A stretch of DNA of 64,000 bases from positions 1,488,001 through 1,552,000 of the forward strand of contig NZ_CP022753.1 of the NCBI RefSeq assembly GCF_002263495.1. Reading direction: 5' to 3'. The stretch is from Nocardiopsis gilva YIM 90087. GTDB taxonomy: Bacteria; Actinomycetota; Actinomycetes; Streptosporangiales; Streptosporangiaceae. Within the stretch, counting starts at the first letter, position 1, and every line of letters starts with the position of its first letter. Shown here in pieces: positions 25,878 through 34,097 of this stretch. The notes beneath the pieces were generated by a model. The model did no database searches. It saw only the letters and a program-made list of their open reading frames with translations, and was not told the origin of the DNA. The translations under genes and the position numbers were made by a program.

Positions 25878-26570
25878 CTATTTCTTGGCCTTTACGTGTG
25901 ATGCCCAAGCGATGGAGCCGGTCCCTGTTTTTCCACCGACCCTGACTCGGAACGTCATGTAGTCCTGGAATTGAACGACGTTGTTGTGCTTGACTGGCTT
26001 CAGGGTACCGTGGAAATGGTAACTCTTGCCGACGACATGGCCCGCGTTCTTCGGCATCCTTCTTCCGTTCTTCCACCACGCGACTCCGCGCTCGTGGACT
26101 TTTCCGGTGATAATGGATTTCACCTTCGACGAGATCTTGTAACCCCAGTTGATGGTGTTGTGGTGACAGTTGAAGCGGGCGCTCAGCGTGCCCCTGGCAT
26201 CGCTCCATCTGGGGTTCTTGTCGCAGCGCAGCGTGACCGGCCCTTTCGCCTTGCCGGCCAGCTGAACGGCCTTCGACTCAAACTGTGGCGTCGAGGATCC
26301 GGGGGAAGGCTCCGATTCGGCCGCTGGCTCGGACAGCAGCTCGTCGAGCTGCGACTGCTCCTGCTCCGTGAGAGTCGGCTCGGGGGCGCCGGCCTCTCCG
26401 TCAAGGGTGATGCTCAGGGTGACTTCGGCGCCCTCCTCAACAAAAGTCGAGGAGAACGTCGGCTGCTGCGCTGTGACTTCGTCTGCGGAGGCCACTCCTG
26501 TCAGGGGAGAGAGTAGCAAGGTGAACGCAGTTACCCCCGCGAGCGCGGCCGACTTCCGCTTCAGGTTCAT
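25878..26570 (-). CDS. Secreted protein with acidic linker and basic C-terminal domain
   Basis: 230 residues from ATG 26570, with GAGGA shortly upstream. The signal peptide (KRKSAALAGVTAFTLLLSPL) is cleaved near ASA. Residues 30-100 are acidic and Ser/Pro-rich (TLTEQEQSQLDELLSEPA). The C-terminal half is basic and rich in His, Trp and Lys (FNCHHNTINWGYKISSKVKS, HERGVAWWKNGRR, KSYHFHGTLKPVKHNNVV), the look of a small exported beta domain that may bind a charged surface or polymer. The family is not recognised. The first gene of a two-gene operon. Confidence 0.7.
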   Translation of the reverse strand: MNLKRKSAALAGVTAFTLLLSPLTGVASADEVTAQQPTFSSTFVEEGAEVTLSITLDGEAGAPEPTLTEQEQSQLDELLSEPAAESEPSPGSSTPQFESKAVQLAGKAKGPVTLRCDKNPRWSDARGTLSARFNCHHNTINWGYKISSKVKSIITGKVHERGVAWWKNGRRMPKNAGHVVGKSYHFHGTLKPVKHNNVVQFQDYMTFRVRVGGKTGTGSIAWASHVKAKK

Positions 26571-26888
26571 TCAAGTCCTCAACCATTCGGGCGAAAAAAT
26601 TCTGCACCACGCGACCGGGTGCATACAGGTGAAACATTAGCGGCCGTCTGTCACATGACTAGCCAACGAGAGTGTCCAAGACTGGACATGTTATTTTGGC
26701 AACATTGTGCAATCGCGATCTATCGCCAGGTCACGCTACGAATGATGCGCAGGCCCGAGGTCGTTGCGGGGTGAAGACTTGAGATTTCCTTGGGGGGCGC
26801 ATTACTCGGACTGTTGGCATTCTGCCGAAGATCGATCTCGCTCGGAGGTCGAGCTCTGGCCACCGCGCGGGGCGTGCCGCCAACGCCA
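26571..26888. other. Leader of the 26570 gene and unresolved sequence
   Basis: It must contain the minus-strand promoter of the secreted-protein operon; I could not choose a convincing -10. The part from about 26740 to 26888 is the frame-shifted continuation of the fragment at 26889-27230 (for example MALAARPARWPELDLRARSI). Confidence 0.35.
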
Positions 26889-27230
26889 TCAGGTCGTTCG
26901 GGTCGCCTGGCCGTGGATATGTTCTGCGTGACTGACAGGGGCGGTCGGGGTCCCCCCAAGTTCGATCTCGCCCCCGGCGTAGGTCCCGACGAAGTCCTGG
27001 CCGTGGAAGCTCTGAGCCACGAGGTGGTAGCGCAGGCTTCCGGCGAGTGTGTGTTCCAGCGGCGTGCAATACTCGTGCGCCGCTTCGGTGCGGGCGAAGA
27101 CGGTACGCACAGCGCGGCTAAGTTCTTCGAGGGAGGCATAAGTGGACTGTTTGGGGCCACGGCGGATGAAGCGTTGCAGTACCTGCTCGGCCTCTGCGGT
27201 CTCGAGACGTCGGGTGGCCTAGTTGACCAT
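26889..27230 (-). pseudogene. Unidentified gene fragment
   Basis: Directly after the stop of the nuclease gene, the minus strand encodes TRRLETAEAEQVLQRFIRRG, STYASLEELSRAVRTVFART and YCTPLEHTLAGSLRYHLVAQ before a stop at 26889. The codon pattern is clearly coding (third-position G/C) and high-GC, unlike the nuclease. A TAG just upstream and no start codon with a ribosome site show the 5' end is missing. No family is recognised. Confidence 0.45.
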
Positions 27231-28709
27231 TCAGGACACAAGGGCGTCGAAGCGCTGCTGAATCAGCGGATACTCCCAGATGGTCCGACTAACATTGTGG
27301 GCACTCTTGGTTTCCCTTGGAGCCTGGAGAGCTTCGACTGCGCTTTCCACAAGCTCGATAAGATCGCTGTCATCAAGAAGGACGATGTAGCCTCTCTGAT
27401 CTAGAGCCGTATCTCTGCAGCGCTTTAGGAATAGCTCCTTATTCTCGAATGACCTGCACGAGATAATGCCGAAGGTTCCGCGCAGAGGAGAGAATCGCGA
27501 TGATATCTGATCAAGCTCTGGATTTCCTAGATCTCGCGAATAATTCTTGCATTCCATAAAGATGTACTTGCACGGGATTTGATGGGTGCGAAGCCAAGAA
27601 AAGAAGCCGCGATCTGATGTATTTGTGTATCTTATATCTACGCGTTTTCTTCCTTCGTTGATTTCGCATTCTTTTATGGGGTTAGAGAGTTGGGGATAAA
27701 ATAGTGTCGTCATGAGAGCTTCAATGTTCGAGTGGTACTGATTCGCGTAATCGCTTCCCAGTGGCGTCTCCAGGACCTTTCTTAGAGCATCGTAATAGTT
27801 TGTTTGATCACTTCCGGTAATGCTGTCAAAATCCTCGTGGGTGATTCGCTCAGGGTGAGACTTGCACTTCACCGATTTATAATGAAGGTAAAGGTTCGGT
27901 CGCTCGACCGTCAGGGATTCTACCACTGACTTGGAGTTTCCGTAGTGGCGCCTAATGTCTTCTCTGTTGACATGTCTCGATCCATCTTTAAGTGTCTGGA
28001 CAAGTTTACTACCAGGCTTCTCCAGCTCCTCATTCTGCAGGGCGGGAGTTAGATGATGAGAAAAGAACTCATCCTTCGTAAGATGCAGACCTGTCCTTAC
28101 AATTACCTTAGGTGTAAGCAAGAGTTTTCCTGTATCGGTCACAGGAAGATTAACCCAGTCCTCTTCCCAAGTCTGGTTAAGTGGGTTCCAGACAAAACCG
28201 CTTGGAACTTCCTCGGTGGGAATTCCATAGAATTCACACACCCCACCTGTGTATGCGATCAACATTCCACGAATTATATTTGTTGTGATGTCAGATACTA
28301 TGTCCTTTCCCACTCCCTCAATGAATAGAGCAGTATCTTCAAGGTCTTCAATGAGGCCCGTTCGTGCAGCCTTACTGTCAGACAACTGCTTAGCTAGTAC
28401 ACCAATCGTTTTCGGGCCAAGTGCTCGCCCCGCAGCCCTTCCCTTGGAAATTCCAAGATGAGTCTCATTGGGCTCTCTTAACTTCCCAAGCAAGGAAAGG
28501 ACTCGAAATTCATCTTCGTTCCTCACTGCATCTAGCACGCTATCGAAATACGTGTTCAACATCTGATTGCATGTCGCACTCCAGTCATCTGATAACCAGC
28601 GAATCATACTAGGGTCTATATAAACTGGAGTATCATTTACTGTTTGAACATCAACAAAATCAAGTTCAGATTGGCGACGATTTATTCCGTAGTATTCGGA
28701 TACTCGCAA
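27231..28709 (-). CDS. PD-(D/E)XK nuclease-like protein, candidate defence gene
   Basis: 492 residues from a TTG at 28709 with GGAGGTG four bases upstream. The C-terminal third is a restriction-endonuclease-like fold: helix with Glu330 (SNIEALMTTLFYP), then RKRVDI with Asp358, then YIFMECKNY with Glu386-x-Lys388, then LDQISSRFSPLRG (Gln401) and a strand FGIISCRSF, the order of Mrr-type enzymes. The N-terminal part is a separate domain: LDFVDVQTVNDTPVYIDP, HLGISKGRAAGRALGP, LEDTALFIEGVGKDIVSD, TTNIIRGMLIAY. I have seen this combination in uncharacterised bacterial proteins but know no assigned function. Low GC, its own promoter, and flanking IS and gene debris fit a horizontally acquired defence gene. 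Confidence 0.7.
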   Translation of the reverse strand: MRVSEYYGINRRQSELDFVDVQTVNDTPVYIDPSMIRWLSDDWSATCNQMLNTYFDSVLDAVRNEDEFRVLSLLGKLREPNETHLGISKGRAAGRALGPKTIGVLAKQLSDSKAARTGLIEDLEDTALFIEGVGKDIVSDITTNIIRGMLIAYTGGVCEFYGIPTEEVPSGFVWNPLNQTWEEDWVNLPVTDTGKLLLTPKVIVRTGLHLTKDEFFSHHLTPALQNEELEKPGSKLVQTLKDGSRHVNREDIRRHYGNSKSVVESLTVERPNLYLHYKSVKCKSHPERITHEDFDSITGSDQTNYYDALRKVLETPLGSDYANQYHSNIEALMTTLFYPQLSNPIKECEINEGRKRVDIRYTNTSDRGFFSWLRTHQIPCKYIFMECKNYSRDLGNPELDQISSRFSPLRGTFGIISCRSFENKELFLKRCRDTALDQRGYIVLLDDSDLIELVESAVEALQAPRETKSAHNVSRTIWEYPLIQQRFDALVS

Positions 28710-28729
28710 GATGCACCTCCAGGGCAGAA

Positions 28730-28758
28730 ATTATGTCACCTATTCAGATTTATGTCAT
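28730..28758 (-). promoter_or_regulatory. Near-consensus sigma-70 promoter of the nuclease gene
   Basis: On the minus strand ATGACA (28758-28753), a 17-base spacer and CATAAT (28735-28730) each differ from consensus by one base. The predicted transcript starts only a few bases before the ribosome site at 28714-28720, so the leader is very short. An 8-base direct repeat (TGACATAA) overlaps both boxes. Confidence 0.6.
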
Positions 28759-28915
28759 CATGTTGTCCACATCTGGCCAAGATATTCGGATGGCGTTTAA
28801 ATATTTTTGAGTTCAGCACATCAGTCGATTCACTCCCAGCCATTACGAGGCGCGAGCTGCTTGCTCAGTAGGCGCCAGAACCAGTAATGAGCGAAAAGGT
28901 GCTTTACGAGCCCCA

Positions 28916-29122
28916 TTACTCGGCGCGGTCGCGCAGGATATGTGCTGGCGGTCGGTGTTCCAGCGTGAGGACTCCGGTAATGAACGGGGTGTTGGCCAGC
29001 CCCAGCACGAGCCAGAGAGCAGCGTGGGCGACCTCGTGGAGCGAGCCGAAGAAGGCTAGGGCGGCGATAGAGGCGAGCGTGAAGGAGTGCTGGAGGACAG
29101 CGAGGTAACGGGCCCCGGGCAT
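28916..29122 (-). pseudogene. C-terminal piece of a membrane protein cut by the IS element
   Basis: 68 codons: LAVLQHSFTLASIAALAFFG, SLHEVAHAALWLVLGLANTP, FITGVLTLEHRPPAHI. It carries two hydrophobic stretches with coding-like third positions. The ATG at 29122 lacks a ribosome site and sits nine bases inside the IS481 boundary, so this is most likely the 3' remainder of a longer gene. The sequence from 28759 to 28915 holds nothing I can name. Confidence 0.4.
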
Positions 29123-29130
29123 GGACCGGG

Positions 29131-30239
29131 GCTAGGTGTTCCGTCCTGAGAGGTTGGTGACGCGGGAGGCGGGAGGACCGTCGATCGCGGTGTGGAACCG
29201 GTGGTGATTGTAGTGATGCAGCCACGCCGGGAGCGCCGCTCGCCGTTGGGCCTCGGATGTGTAGGCCCGGGCGTAGGCCCATTCGTCGGCCAGGGTGCGG
29301 TGGAACCGCTCGACCTTGCCGTTGGTCTGGGGCCGATACGGGCGGGTGCGCTTGTGCGTGATCCCGGCTCCGGCCAGGGCATCGCGCCACAGGCGTGAGG
29401 TGTAGCAGGACCCGTTGTCGGTCAGCACCCGCTGCACGGTGATGCCCGCTGAGGCGAAGTAGGCGTGGGCCCGCTGCCAGAATCCCGCCGCGGTCTCCTT
29501 CTTCTCGTCGGCCAGGATCTCGGTGTAGGCGAGCCGCGAGTGGTCGTCGATGGCGGTGTGCAGGTAGCCGTAGCCCAGCACGGGGTGGGAGTTCCTGCGG
29601 GTCGTGGTGGTAGCGCGGGCGTTGCGCTTGCCTTGGGCGCGCCCGGTGGTGCGGTGGCCGCCGCCGTCGGGGACGCGGCCGAGCTTCTTGACGTCGACGT
29701 GGAGGAGTTCGCCGGGCTGGTCGCGCTCGTAGCGGCGCACCGCCCGCCCGGTGGCCCGGTCGGTGTGGGCCAGGCGGGGCATTGGGTAGCGGGTCAGGAT
29801 GCGGTGGACGGTGGAGGCGTGCATGCCCAGGTGTCCGGCGATGCGGGCCGGGCCCCACCGGCGGGTGGCGCGGAGTTTGATGACGCGGCGTTCGCGGCGG
29901 GTGGGGGTGCGTCGGGGCGAGTGGTGCGGGCGGCTGGAGGCGTCGGCCATCCCGGCCGGTCCGTGTTGGCGGTAGCGGGCGGCCCAGCGTTGGGCGGTGG
30001 TGGGGCTGACCTGGAAGCGCTCGGCGGCCCGGCGCAGGGCCAGTGGGCATCGACGATGCAGCGGGCCAGCGCGAGGCGGCCGGCGGGTGCGAGTTTGGCG
30101 TTGGTGTGGGTAGCGTGAGGCATTGAGGGCCTTGCGGTGCTCGGGGCGGACGTCAGACATCCACACCGATACCGAAGGCCCTCCTTTTATGTCCAACTTG
30201 TCCCGGTATGTCACCAACCTCAGTGGTCAGTACAGCTAG
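29131..30239 (-). mobile_element. IS481-type insertion sequence
   Basis: Imperfect terminal inverted repeats of about 30 bases mark the ends: the left end begins GCTAGGTGTTCC and the right end, read inward, CTAGCTGTACTG, and both run into the shared 12-mer GAGGTTGGTGAC. The transposase fills the element and its stop codon lies inside the left repeat. I saw no target-site duplication. On the right it cuts the module B PQQ gene and on the left a membrane-protein gene, so deletion accompanied or followed insertion. Confidence 0.8.
29132..30123 (-). pseudogene. IS481 transposase with one frameshift
   Basis: The family N-terminus MPHATHTNAKLAPAGRLALA starts at ATG 30123, but at about 30043 the frame is lost: WP-CAG where relatives have WPLRRAAERF. 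One missing C in a run of C (TGGCCCTGC instead of TGGCCCCTGC) explains it. From there the other frame continues intact: AAERFQVSPTTAQRWAARYR (helix-turn-helix), HVDVKKLGRVPDGGGHR and the rve core with AIDDHSRLAYTE, LTDNGSCYTS and GKVERFHRTLADEWAY (D, D, E). A continuous frame from 30217 exists but its first 50 residues are not transposase. The element is probably inactive unless the deletion is a sequencing error. Confidence 0.8.
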
Positions 30240-30712
30240 GCTGGCGGCCAGCCCGTTGGACACCGGCGACCTGCGGGGGCACCCCGAGGAAGCGGCCATC
30301 GTCTCCCTCGTGAACCGAGGAGATATGACACTCGTGTACATCCATGACAAGGAGGGCTATCGGAGCCTGGGCGCTCGTACCGGCTCGGTCATCGAAGAGG
30401 ATGCCTGCGGTGACACTGAGGATCTGATCAACGCGTTCGGCGCCTATTACCCGTGGGATGATCAGGAGCACACCCCCCGACGACCCACGAATGGCCCCGG
30501 TCTCGCCGTATGGGCCTGGGGTGGGCGGGCTCTCGGTCGACATCGGAGCCGGAACGGTGTACCTGGCCTCCTACCTGACGGCCCAAGACGAGTCCGTTGG
30601 CGTATACATGGGGTGCGCGCCCGACGGAATGCGCTCGGCCCGGTTGGACGCGTCGGCGCCTTGGCAGGAGTGCGCTTCGCCCCGGCTGTTCACGGTCGAT
30701 TACGGGGTTTGA
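30240..30712 (+). pseudogene. Module B: 3' remnant of the PQQ-like lipoprotein gene
   Basis: It is homologous to the C-terminal third of the 9903-11318 product: HPEEAAIVSLVNRGDMTLVY against HPEKAVILSLVERDGTTLVY, LINAFGAYYPW against LIDAFGASYPW, and after a frameshift near 30480-30500 SPYGPGVGGLSVDIGAGTVY through PRLFTVDYGV, nearly identical at the end. The 5' two thirds are missing at the IS481 right end. It overlaps the convergent propeller gene by 13 bases, the same layout as in module A. Confidence 0.85.
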
Positions 30713-32973
30713 TCCCGTGCTCCACACAACGGTTCCGCGCACCGCAGGTACTCCGTAGAGCCAGAGCTACCGACGCCGGCGAAGGTACGCTCCCCATCCG
30801 TCCATACGATGTGCGGGCGGTCCTGGCGGTCCAGCGCGAGTGCGCTCACCACAGGCTCCCCTGTGAAGTCTGCCAGCACGGTGGTGGCGGACTCCGCACA
30901 GCTCGTGTCGTGACAGGACATGAGCACGAGCCGCTGTGCGGCCATGTCGAAGGTGGCGAGCTGGGGCTTGCCATGTGAGTCGACCGCCAAGCCCGGCACG
31001 GGACGTGCCCACCCTGGGCCGGTGACGGCGCGATCGGTGAAGTCGGTGCAGGCGCTGTCGTGGCAGTCCACGAGGTGGGCGGCACCGGTCTTGACTTCGC
31101 GGTAGGCGAGCACGGGTGTGCCGTCGGGCCGGTGCTCGATCCTCGCGCCGAAACGTGATCTGAATCCACCCTCGTACTCCCGCCGGAACTGGTCCTCGAC
31201 GATCGGCGTGACCTTGGGCTTGGCGCATTCTGTGTCCGGGCAGGAGATCGCGTTGAGTGTGCCCCAGCTTCCGTCGAAAGCGGCGATGGTGAAACCGCCC
31301 TCGGGGGCGATGGCGACGTCCAGGAAGGGGCCTTCGACAGTGGAGCTGCCGACGGTGATGTCGTCCGGCAGTGGGATGCTGTGTGGATTGCTGCATGCAA
31401 GGTCCTCGCACACCTGCGCGAGGAGGCCGCCTTTGTCCCCGCCTTGGATCTCATCAAGTTGTGGTGAATCATCGGGGCTCACGTAGGAGACCACAAGAAG
31501 TCCTTCCCCGAGGGACGCCACTGCGGAATAGATGCTGAAGAGGTGGCCGCCGAATCGCCGGATCTGGGTGCCGTCGTCCTCGTCGCACTGCCGAACGCTG
31601 TCGCATTCCCACAGATAGAGCCCTGAGTCTGGGTGGGGGGCGTACGGGTTTTTGCCGGAGTCGGAGTCGTGCCGGACCTCCCGCCACCCTGTGCGCACGA
31701 AGCCGCTGTCGACGGCCGCTACAGCGCTCCCCAGTCGATTGGTGTCGTACGTGGGACCCATCGTGCAATCGGGGTCGCACACCTGCATGTAAACGCCGCG
31801 TCTAATCACAGAGACCACGGCGTGGGAGCCCTGGGGCGACAGGTCAACCATGAATTCGTCGCCGTGTGTCCCCTCGACTGGGCTCGACGTCATGTCAGGG
31901 GTGCGGAACGGGTCGGCCCACATCGCAGCAGGGCCGATCAGCGAAGGGAGGAGCAGCACGGCGACGAGCAGTGGCAGAGGCATGACGTGCCAGGAGCGTC
32001 CCGCGTGATGCGCATTCGGAAGGTGATCCGCGACGCGGGACAGGTCCAGGTTCCTCTCCCTGGGGAGGTCAGGCGCCGTGAGGTAGGGCTGCGGGGCGAA
32101 GTAGGGCTGGTGCTTCCTCGAGACCACGGGGGCACACATCAGCAGAACCGCAAGCGGGGCGGCCACCGCGGACACCAGAAAGCTGACGGCGAGCGCCATC
32201 GGGTGCATGCCACCCCACCCGACCTGGGACTGCAACACCCAGTCGAGGCCCCTGTTCGCCAGCGTCATGACGCCCCACGACCCGAGCACGCAGAAGAAGT
32301 GCACGCCTCGGTCGTATCGCCCCATCCGCCAGGCGACTGCTAAGCCCCGCCACGGCCCATGCCCTTCGATCAGGGCGACCGGCAACATGACCGTCACCGG
32401 AACGACGAGCAGCAGGAAGGGCAGCAGCGCCATCCCGGCGAGGAGCCACATCGGGGTTTCGGTGGGGAGCCACAAGCCCAGCCCCACGAACGCCGCGATC
32501 GCCACCAGGGAGAGGACGATCAGCTGGACGATCCAGGTCAGAGTGGTGAAGTAGCGGCGCAGCGCCGCGCGCCAGGCGTCGCGCACGGACACGGTTCGGC
32601 CCAGCAGAGCGCCGCCGCCGAGCAGTACCGAGGCTCCTACAGGGATCGGCGCGAGCAGGAAGCCGAGCAGGATGAGTACGCCGATGGCCACGAGCGTGAA
32701 AGTGTCCGGGCCAGAGAGCGGCTCGAGGGAACCGTTGACGAAGACGGCGTCATGCGTCAGCCATACCAGCAGAGGCTGAGCCAGCAGGACCAGGGGAGCG
32801 ACCGGCACTCCCGCGGCGACGATGAGTGGCCACAGGTGCCGGTAGTAGGCCCGGAACGTCCTCTTCAGGAGGGTGGTCCCGCTGTCGGCCAACGAGAGGT
32901 CCGACGGCTGTTCTTCCTCGGTCGGCCCGGGGTCCGGTTCCGTTCGGTCCGTGGATCTCTCGGGGGCGGTCAT
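30700..32973 (-). CDS. Module B: intact membrane protein fused to a cysteine-paired propeller
   Basis: 757 residues from ATG 32973. Residues 1-40 are acidic; about seven membrane spans follow (with VLLGGGALLGRTVSVRDAWR and EGHGPWRGLAVAWRMGRYDR), then from about residue 380 an outside domain with seven Cys pairs (CDPDC, CDSVRQC, CEDLAC, CPDTEC, CHDSAC, CHDTSC, CAEPLC) and strand motifs like GLAVDSHGKPQLATFD. It is an uninterrupted version of the gene split at 8790. The fold is probably a seven-bladed propeller with one disulfide hairpin per blade. Function unknown; a sensor or surface scaffold is plausible. The promoter block upstream is identical to that of module A. Confidence 0.8.
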   Translation of the reverse strand: MTAPERSTDRTEPDPGPTEEEQPSDLSLADSGTTLLKRTFRAYYRHLWPLIVAAGVPVAPLVLLAQPLLVWLTHDAVFVNGSLEPLSGPDTFTLVAIGVLILLGFLLAPIPVGASVLLGGGALLGRTVSVRDAWRAALRRYFTTLTWIVQLIVLSLVAIAAFVGLGLWLPTETPMWLLAGMALLPFLLLVVPVTVMLPVALIEGHGPWRGLAVAWRMGRYDRGVHFFCVLGSWGVMTLANRGLDWVLQSQVGWGGMHPMALAVSFLVSAVAAPLAVLLMCAPVVSRKHQPYFAPQPYLTAPDLPRERNLDLSRVADHLPNAHHAGRSWHVMPLPLLVAVLLLPSLIGPAAMWADPFRTPDMTSSPVEGTHGDEFMVDLSPQGSHAVVSVIRRGVYMQVCDPDCTMGPTYDTNRLGSAVAAVDSGFVRTGWREVRHDSDSGKNPYAPHPDSGLYLWECDSVRQCDEDDGTQIRRFGGHLFSIYSAVASLGEGLLVVSYVSPDDSPQLDEIQGGDKGGLLAQVCEDLACSNPHSIPLPDDITVGSSTVEGPFLDVAIAPEGGFTIAAFDGSWGTLNAISCPDTECAKPKVTPIVEDQFRREYEGGFRSRFGARIEHRPDGTPVLAYREVKTGAAHLVDCHDSACTDFTDRAVTGPGWARPVPGLAVDSHGKPQLATFDMAAQRLVLMSCHDTSCAESATTVLADFTGEPVVSALALDRQDRPHIVWTDGERTFAGVGSSGSTEYLRCAEPLCGARDQTP

Positions 32974-32990
32974 CTACTTCCTTTCCTCGC

Positions 32991-33016
32991 GTGCGACGGC
33001 AGACTACTGGGAGTAG
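32991..33016 (-). promoter_or_regulatory. Conserved promoter block of module B
   Basis: These 26 bases are identical (inverted) to 7598-7623 and contain the same dyad, CTACT-GGG-AGTAG at 33004-33016, followed by the same TAGTCT -10-like box read on the minus strand. Bases on either side have diverged. Confidence 0.6.
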
Positions 33017-33145
33017 CCCAGATGACCGCATGCGGCCGTGGAGGAGACGGTGCTCGGCGGGTCCCCGGTGGTCGGGCGCTACGAAAGTGGCGTATAGAGG
33101 CGGGAACCGAGTGTGCGGGGGTATGGACCTGGCCGGAGCAGTCTT

Positions 33146-33976
33146 CTATCGCAGTTGCTCTAGGCCCGCGGAGAGGATCTTGTCGAACTCCTCATACCGT
33201 TCCTCGGCCTCGGCGTCGGCGATCTTCCTCTTGTAGTTCCGAGTGCACGTCGTGAGACGGGACGAGTCCAACCCCTGCTCAGCCTCGCCTAGGGAGTCGG
33301 AGCATGCGCTTGCTGCCTCCAACGCCGATGCCCCCGATTCATCCTTGGCCGTGACGCCGACGAGTGCGTAGTAGGTGCCGGAAGCCTCGCCCCACGACGC
33401 ACGCGTAGTCGTCTCAGTCCCACCAGTCGAGAGGGACATGATGAGACCTTCTTTGTCTTTTGCGTCCGCGTCCGGATGCAGTCGCCGTTCCGTAGAACGC
33501 AGGCGTCGCACCGATCCCTCGAACTCCACGTCGTCTACGTAGGCCGTGAATGACCAGCAGGCCGTGATCAATCGGTCCACAGCAGCGGTGTCGAGGTCGC
33601 CGTCTGAGAAATCTCCCTCTGCCAGGGCAAAGGTGTAGAAGGTGTCAGCTTCGGACGAGGTGGTGGGGACGGCCGTCTGCATCGCGCCGTGAGTGGCCCC
33701 CTGGGGAAGCTGATCGGGCTCCATGCTCTCCATCGCTGTGGCACATTTCGCCGGCTCGACTCGGTCGAAGTCCTCGCCGGATGACGTGTCGCGTGGCTCC
33801 TCCACGTCGAGGCTCTCGACAACGTACCCGTCGGGATAGGCAGTTTCGGGCGGGAGCATGGCGTCGAGCTGTTTACTGCTCTTCGGCTCGATGGTGGGGC
33901 CGCTGCAGGCTGTGGCCGCCAGTACCAGCGGGGCGAGTAGGGCTGACACTCCGACCTGGCGGACGAAGGGAGTCAC
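33146..33976 (-). CDS. Sensor-domain-type lipoprotein
   Basis: 276 residues from GTG 33976, with AAAGG just upstream; a longer frame to 34168 has no ribosome site and would bury the signal. The signal ALLAPLVLAATAC lipidates Cys24. The mature part resembles PknH-like extracellular sensor domains: a conserved opening LPPETAYPDGYVVESLD, paired Cys (KCATAMESM, ITACWSFTAY, ASACSDSL, TTCTRNY), and a strand GTYYALVGVTA. The C-terminus is helical and charged. It lies 121 bases after a broken PQQ-like gene on the same strand, and a relic of its 5' end is at 16409-16660, so this pair also was once duplicated. Confidence 0.75.
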   Translation of the reverse strand: MTPFVRQVGVSALLAPLVLAATACSGPTIEPKSSKQLDAMLPPETAYPDGYVVESLDVEEPRDTSSGEDFDRVEPAKCATAMESMEPDQLPQGATHGAMQTAVPTTSSEADTFYTFALAEGDFSDGDLDTAAVDRLITACWSFTAYVDDVEFEGSVRRLRSTERRLHPDADAKDKEGLIMSLSTGGTETTTRASWGEASGTYYALVGVTAKDESGASALEAASACSDSLGEAEQGLDSSRLTTCTRNYKRKIADAEAEERYEEFDKILSAGLEQLR

Positions 33977-34097
33977 TGGGGACCTTTCTAGCGATGTGTC
34001 GACCGAGTCTTCGGAGTTTGGCCCACGATCTGACGCGACAGGATCGCACGGGGTTCCGACACGTTCGTCCCAGCGTGTGCGTATCGGCGCTGTGCCG

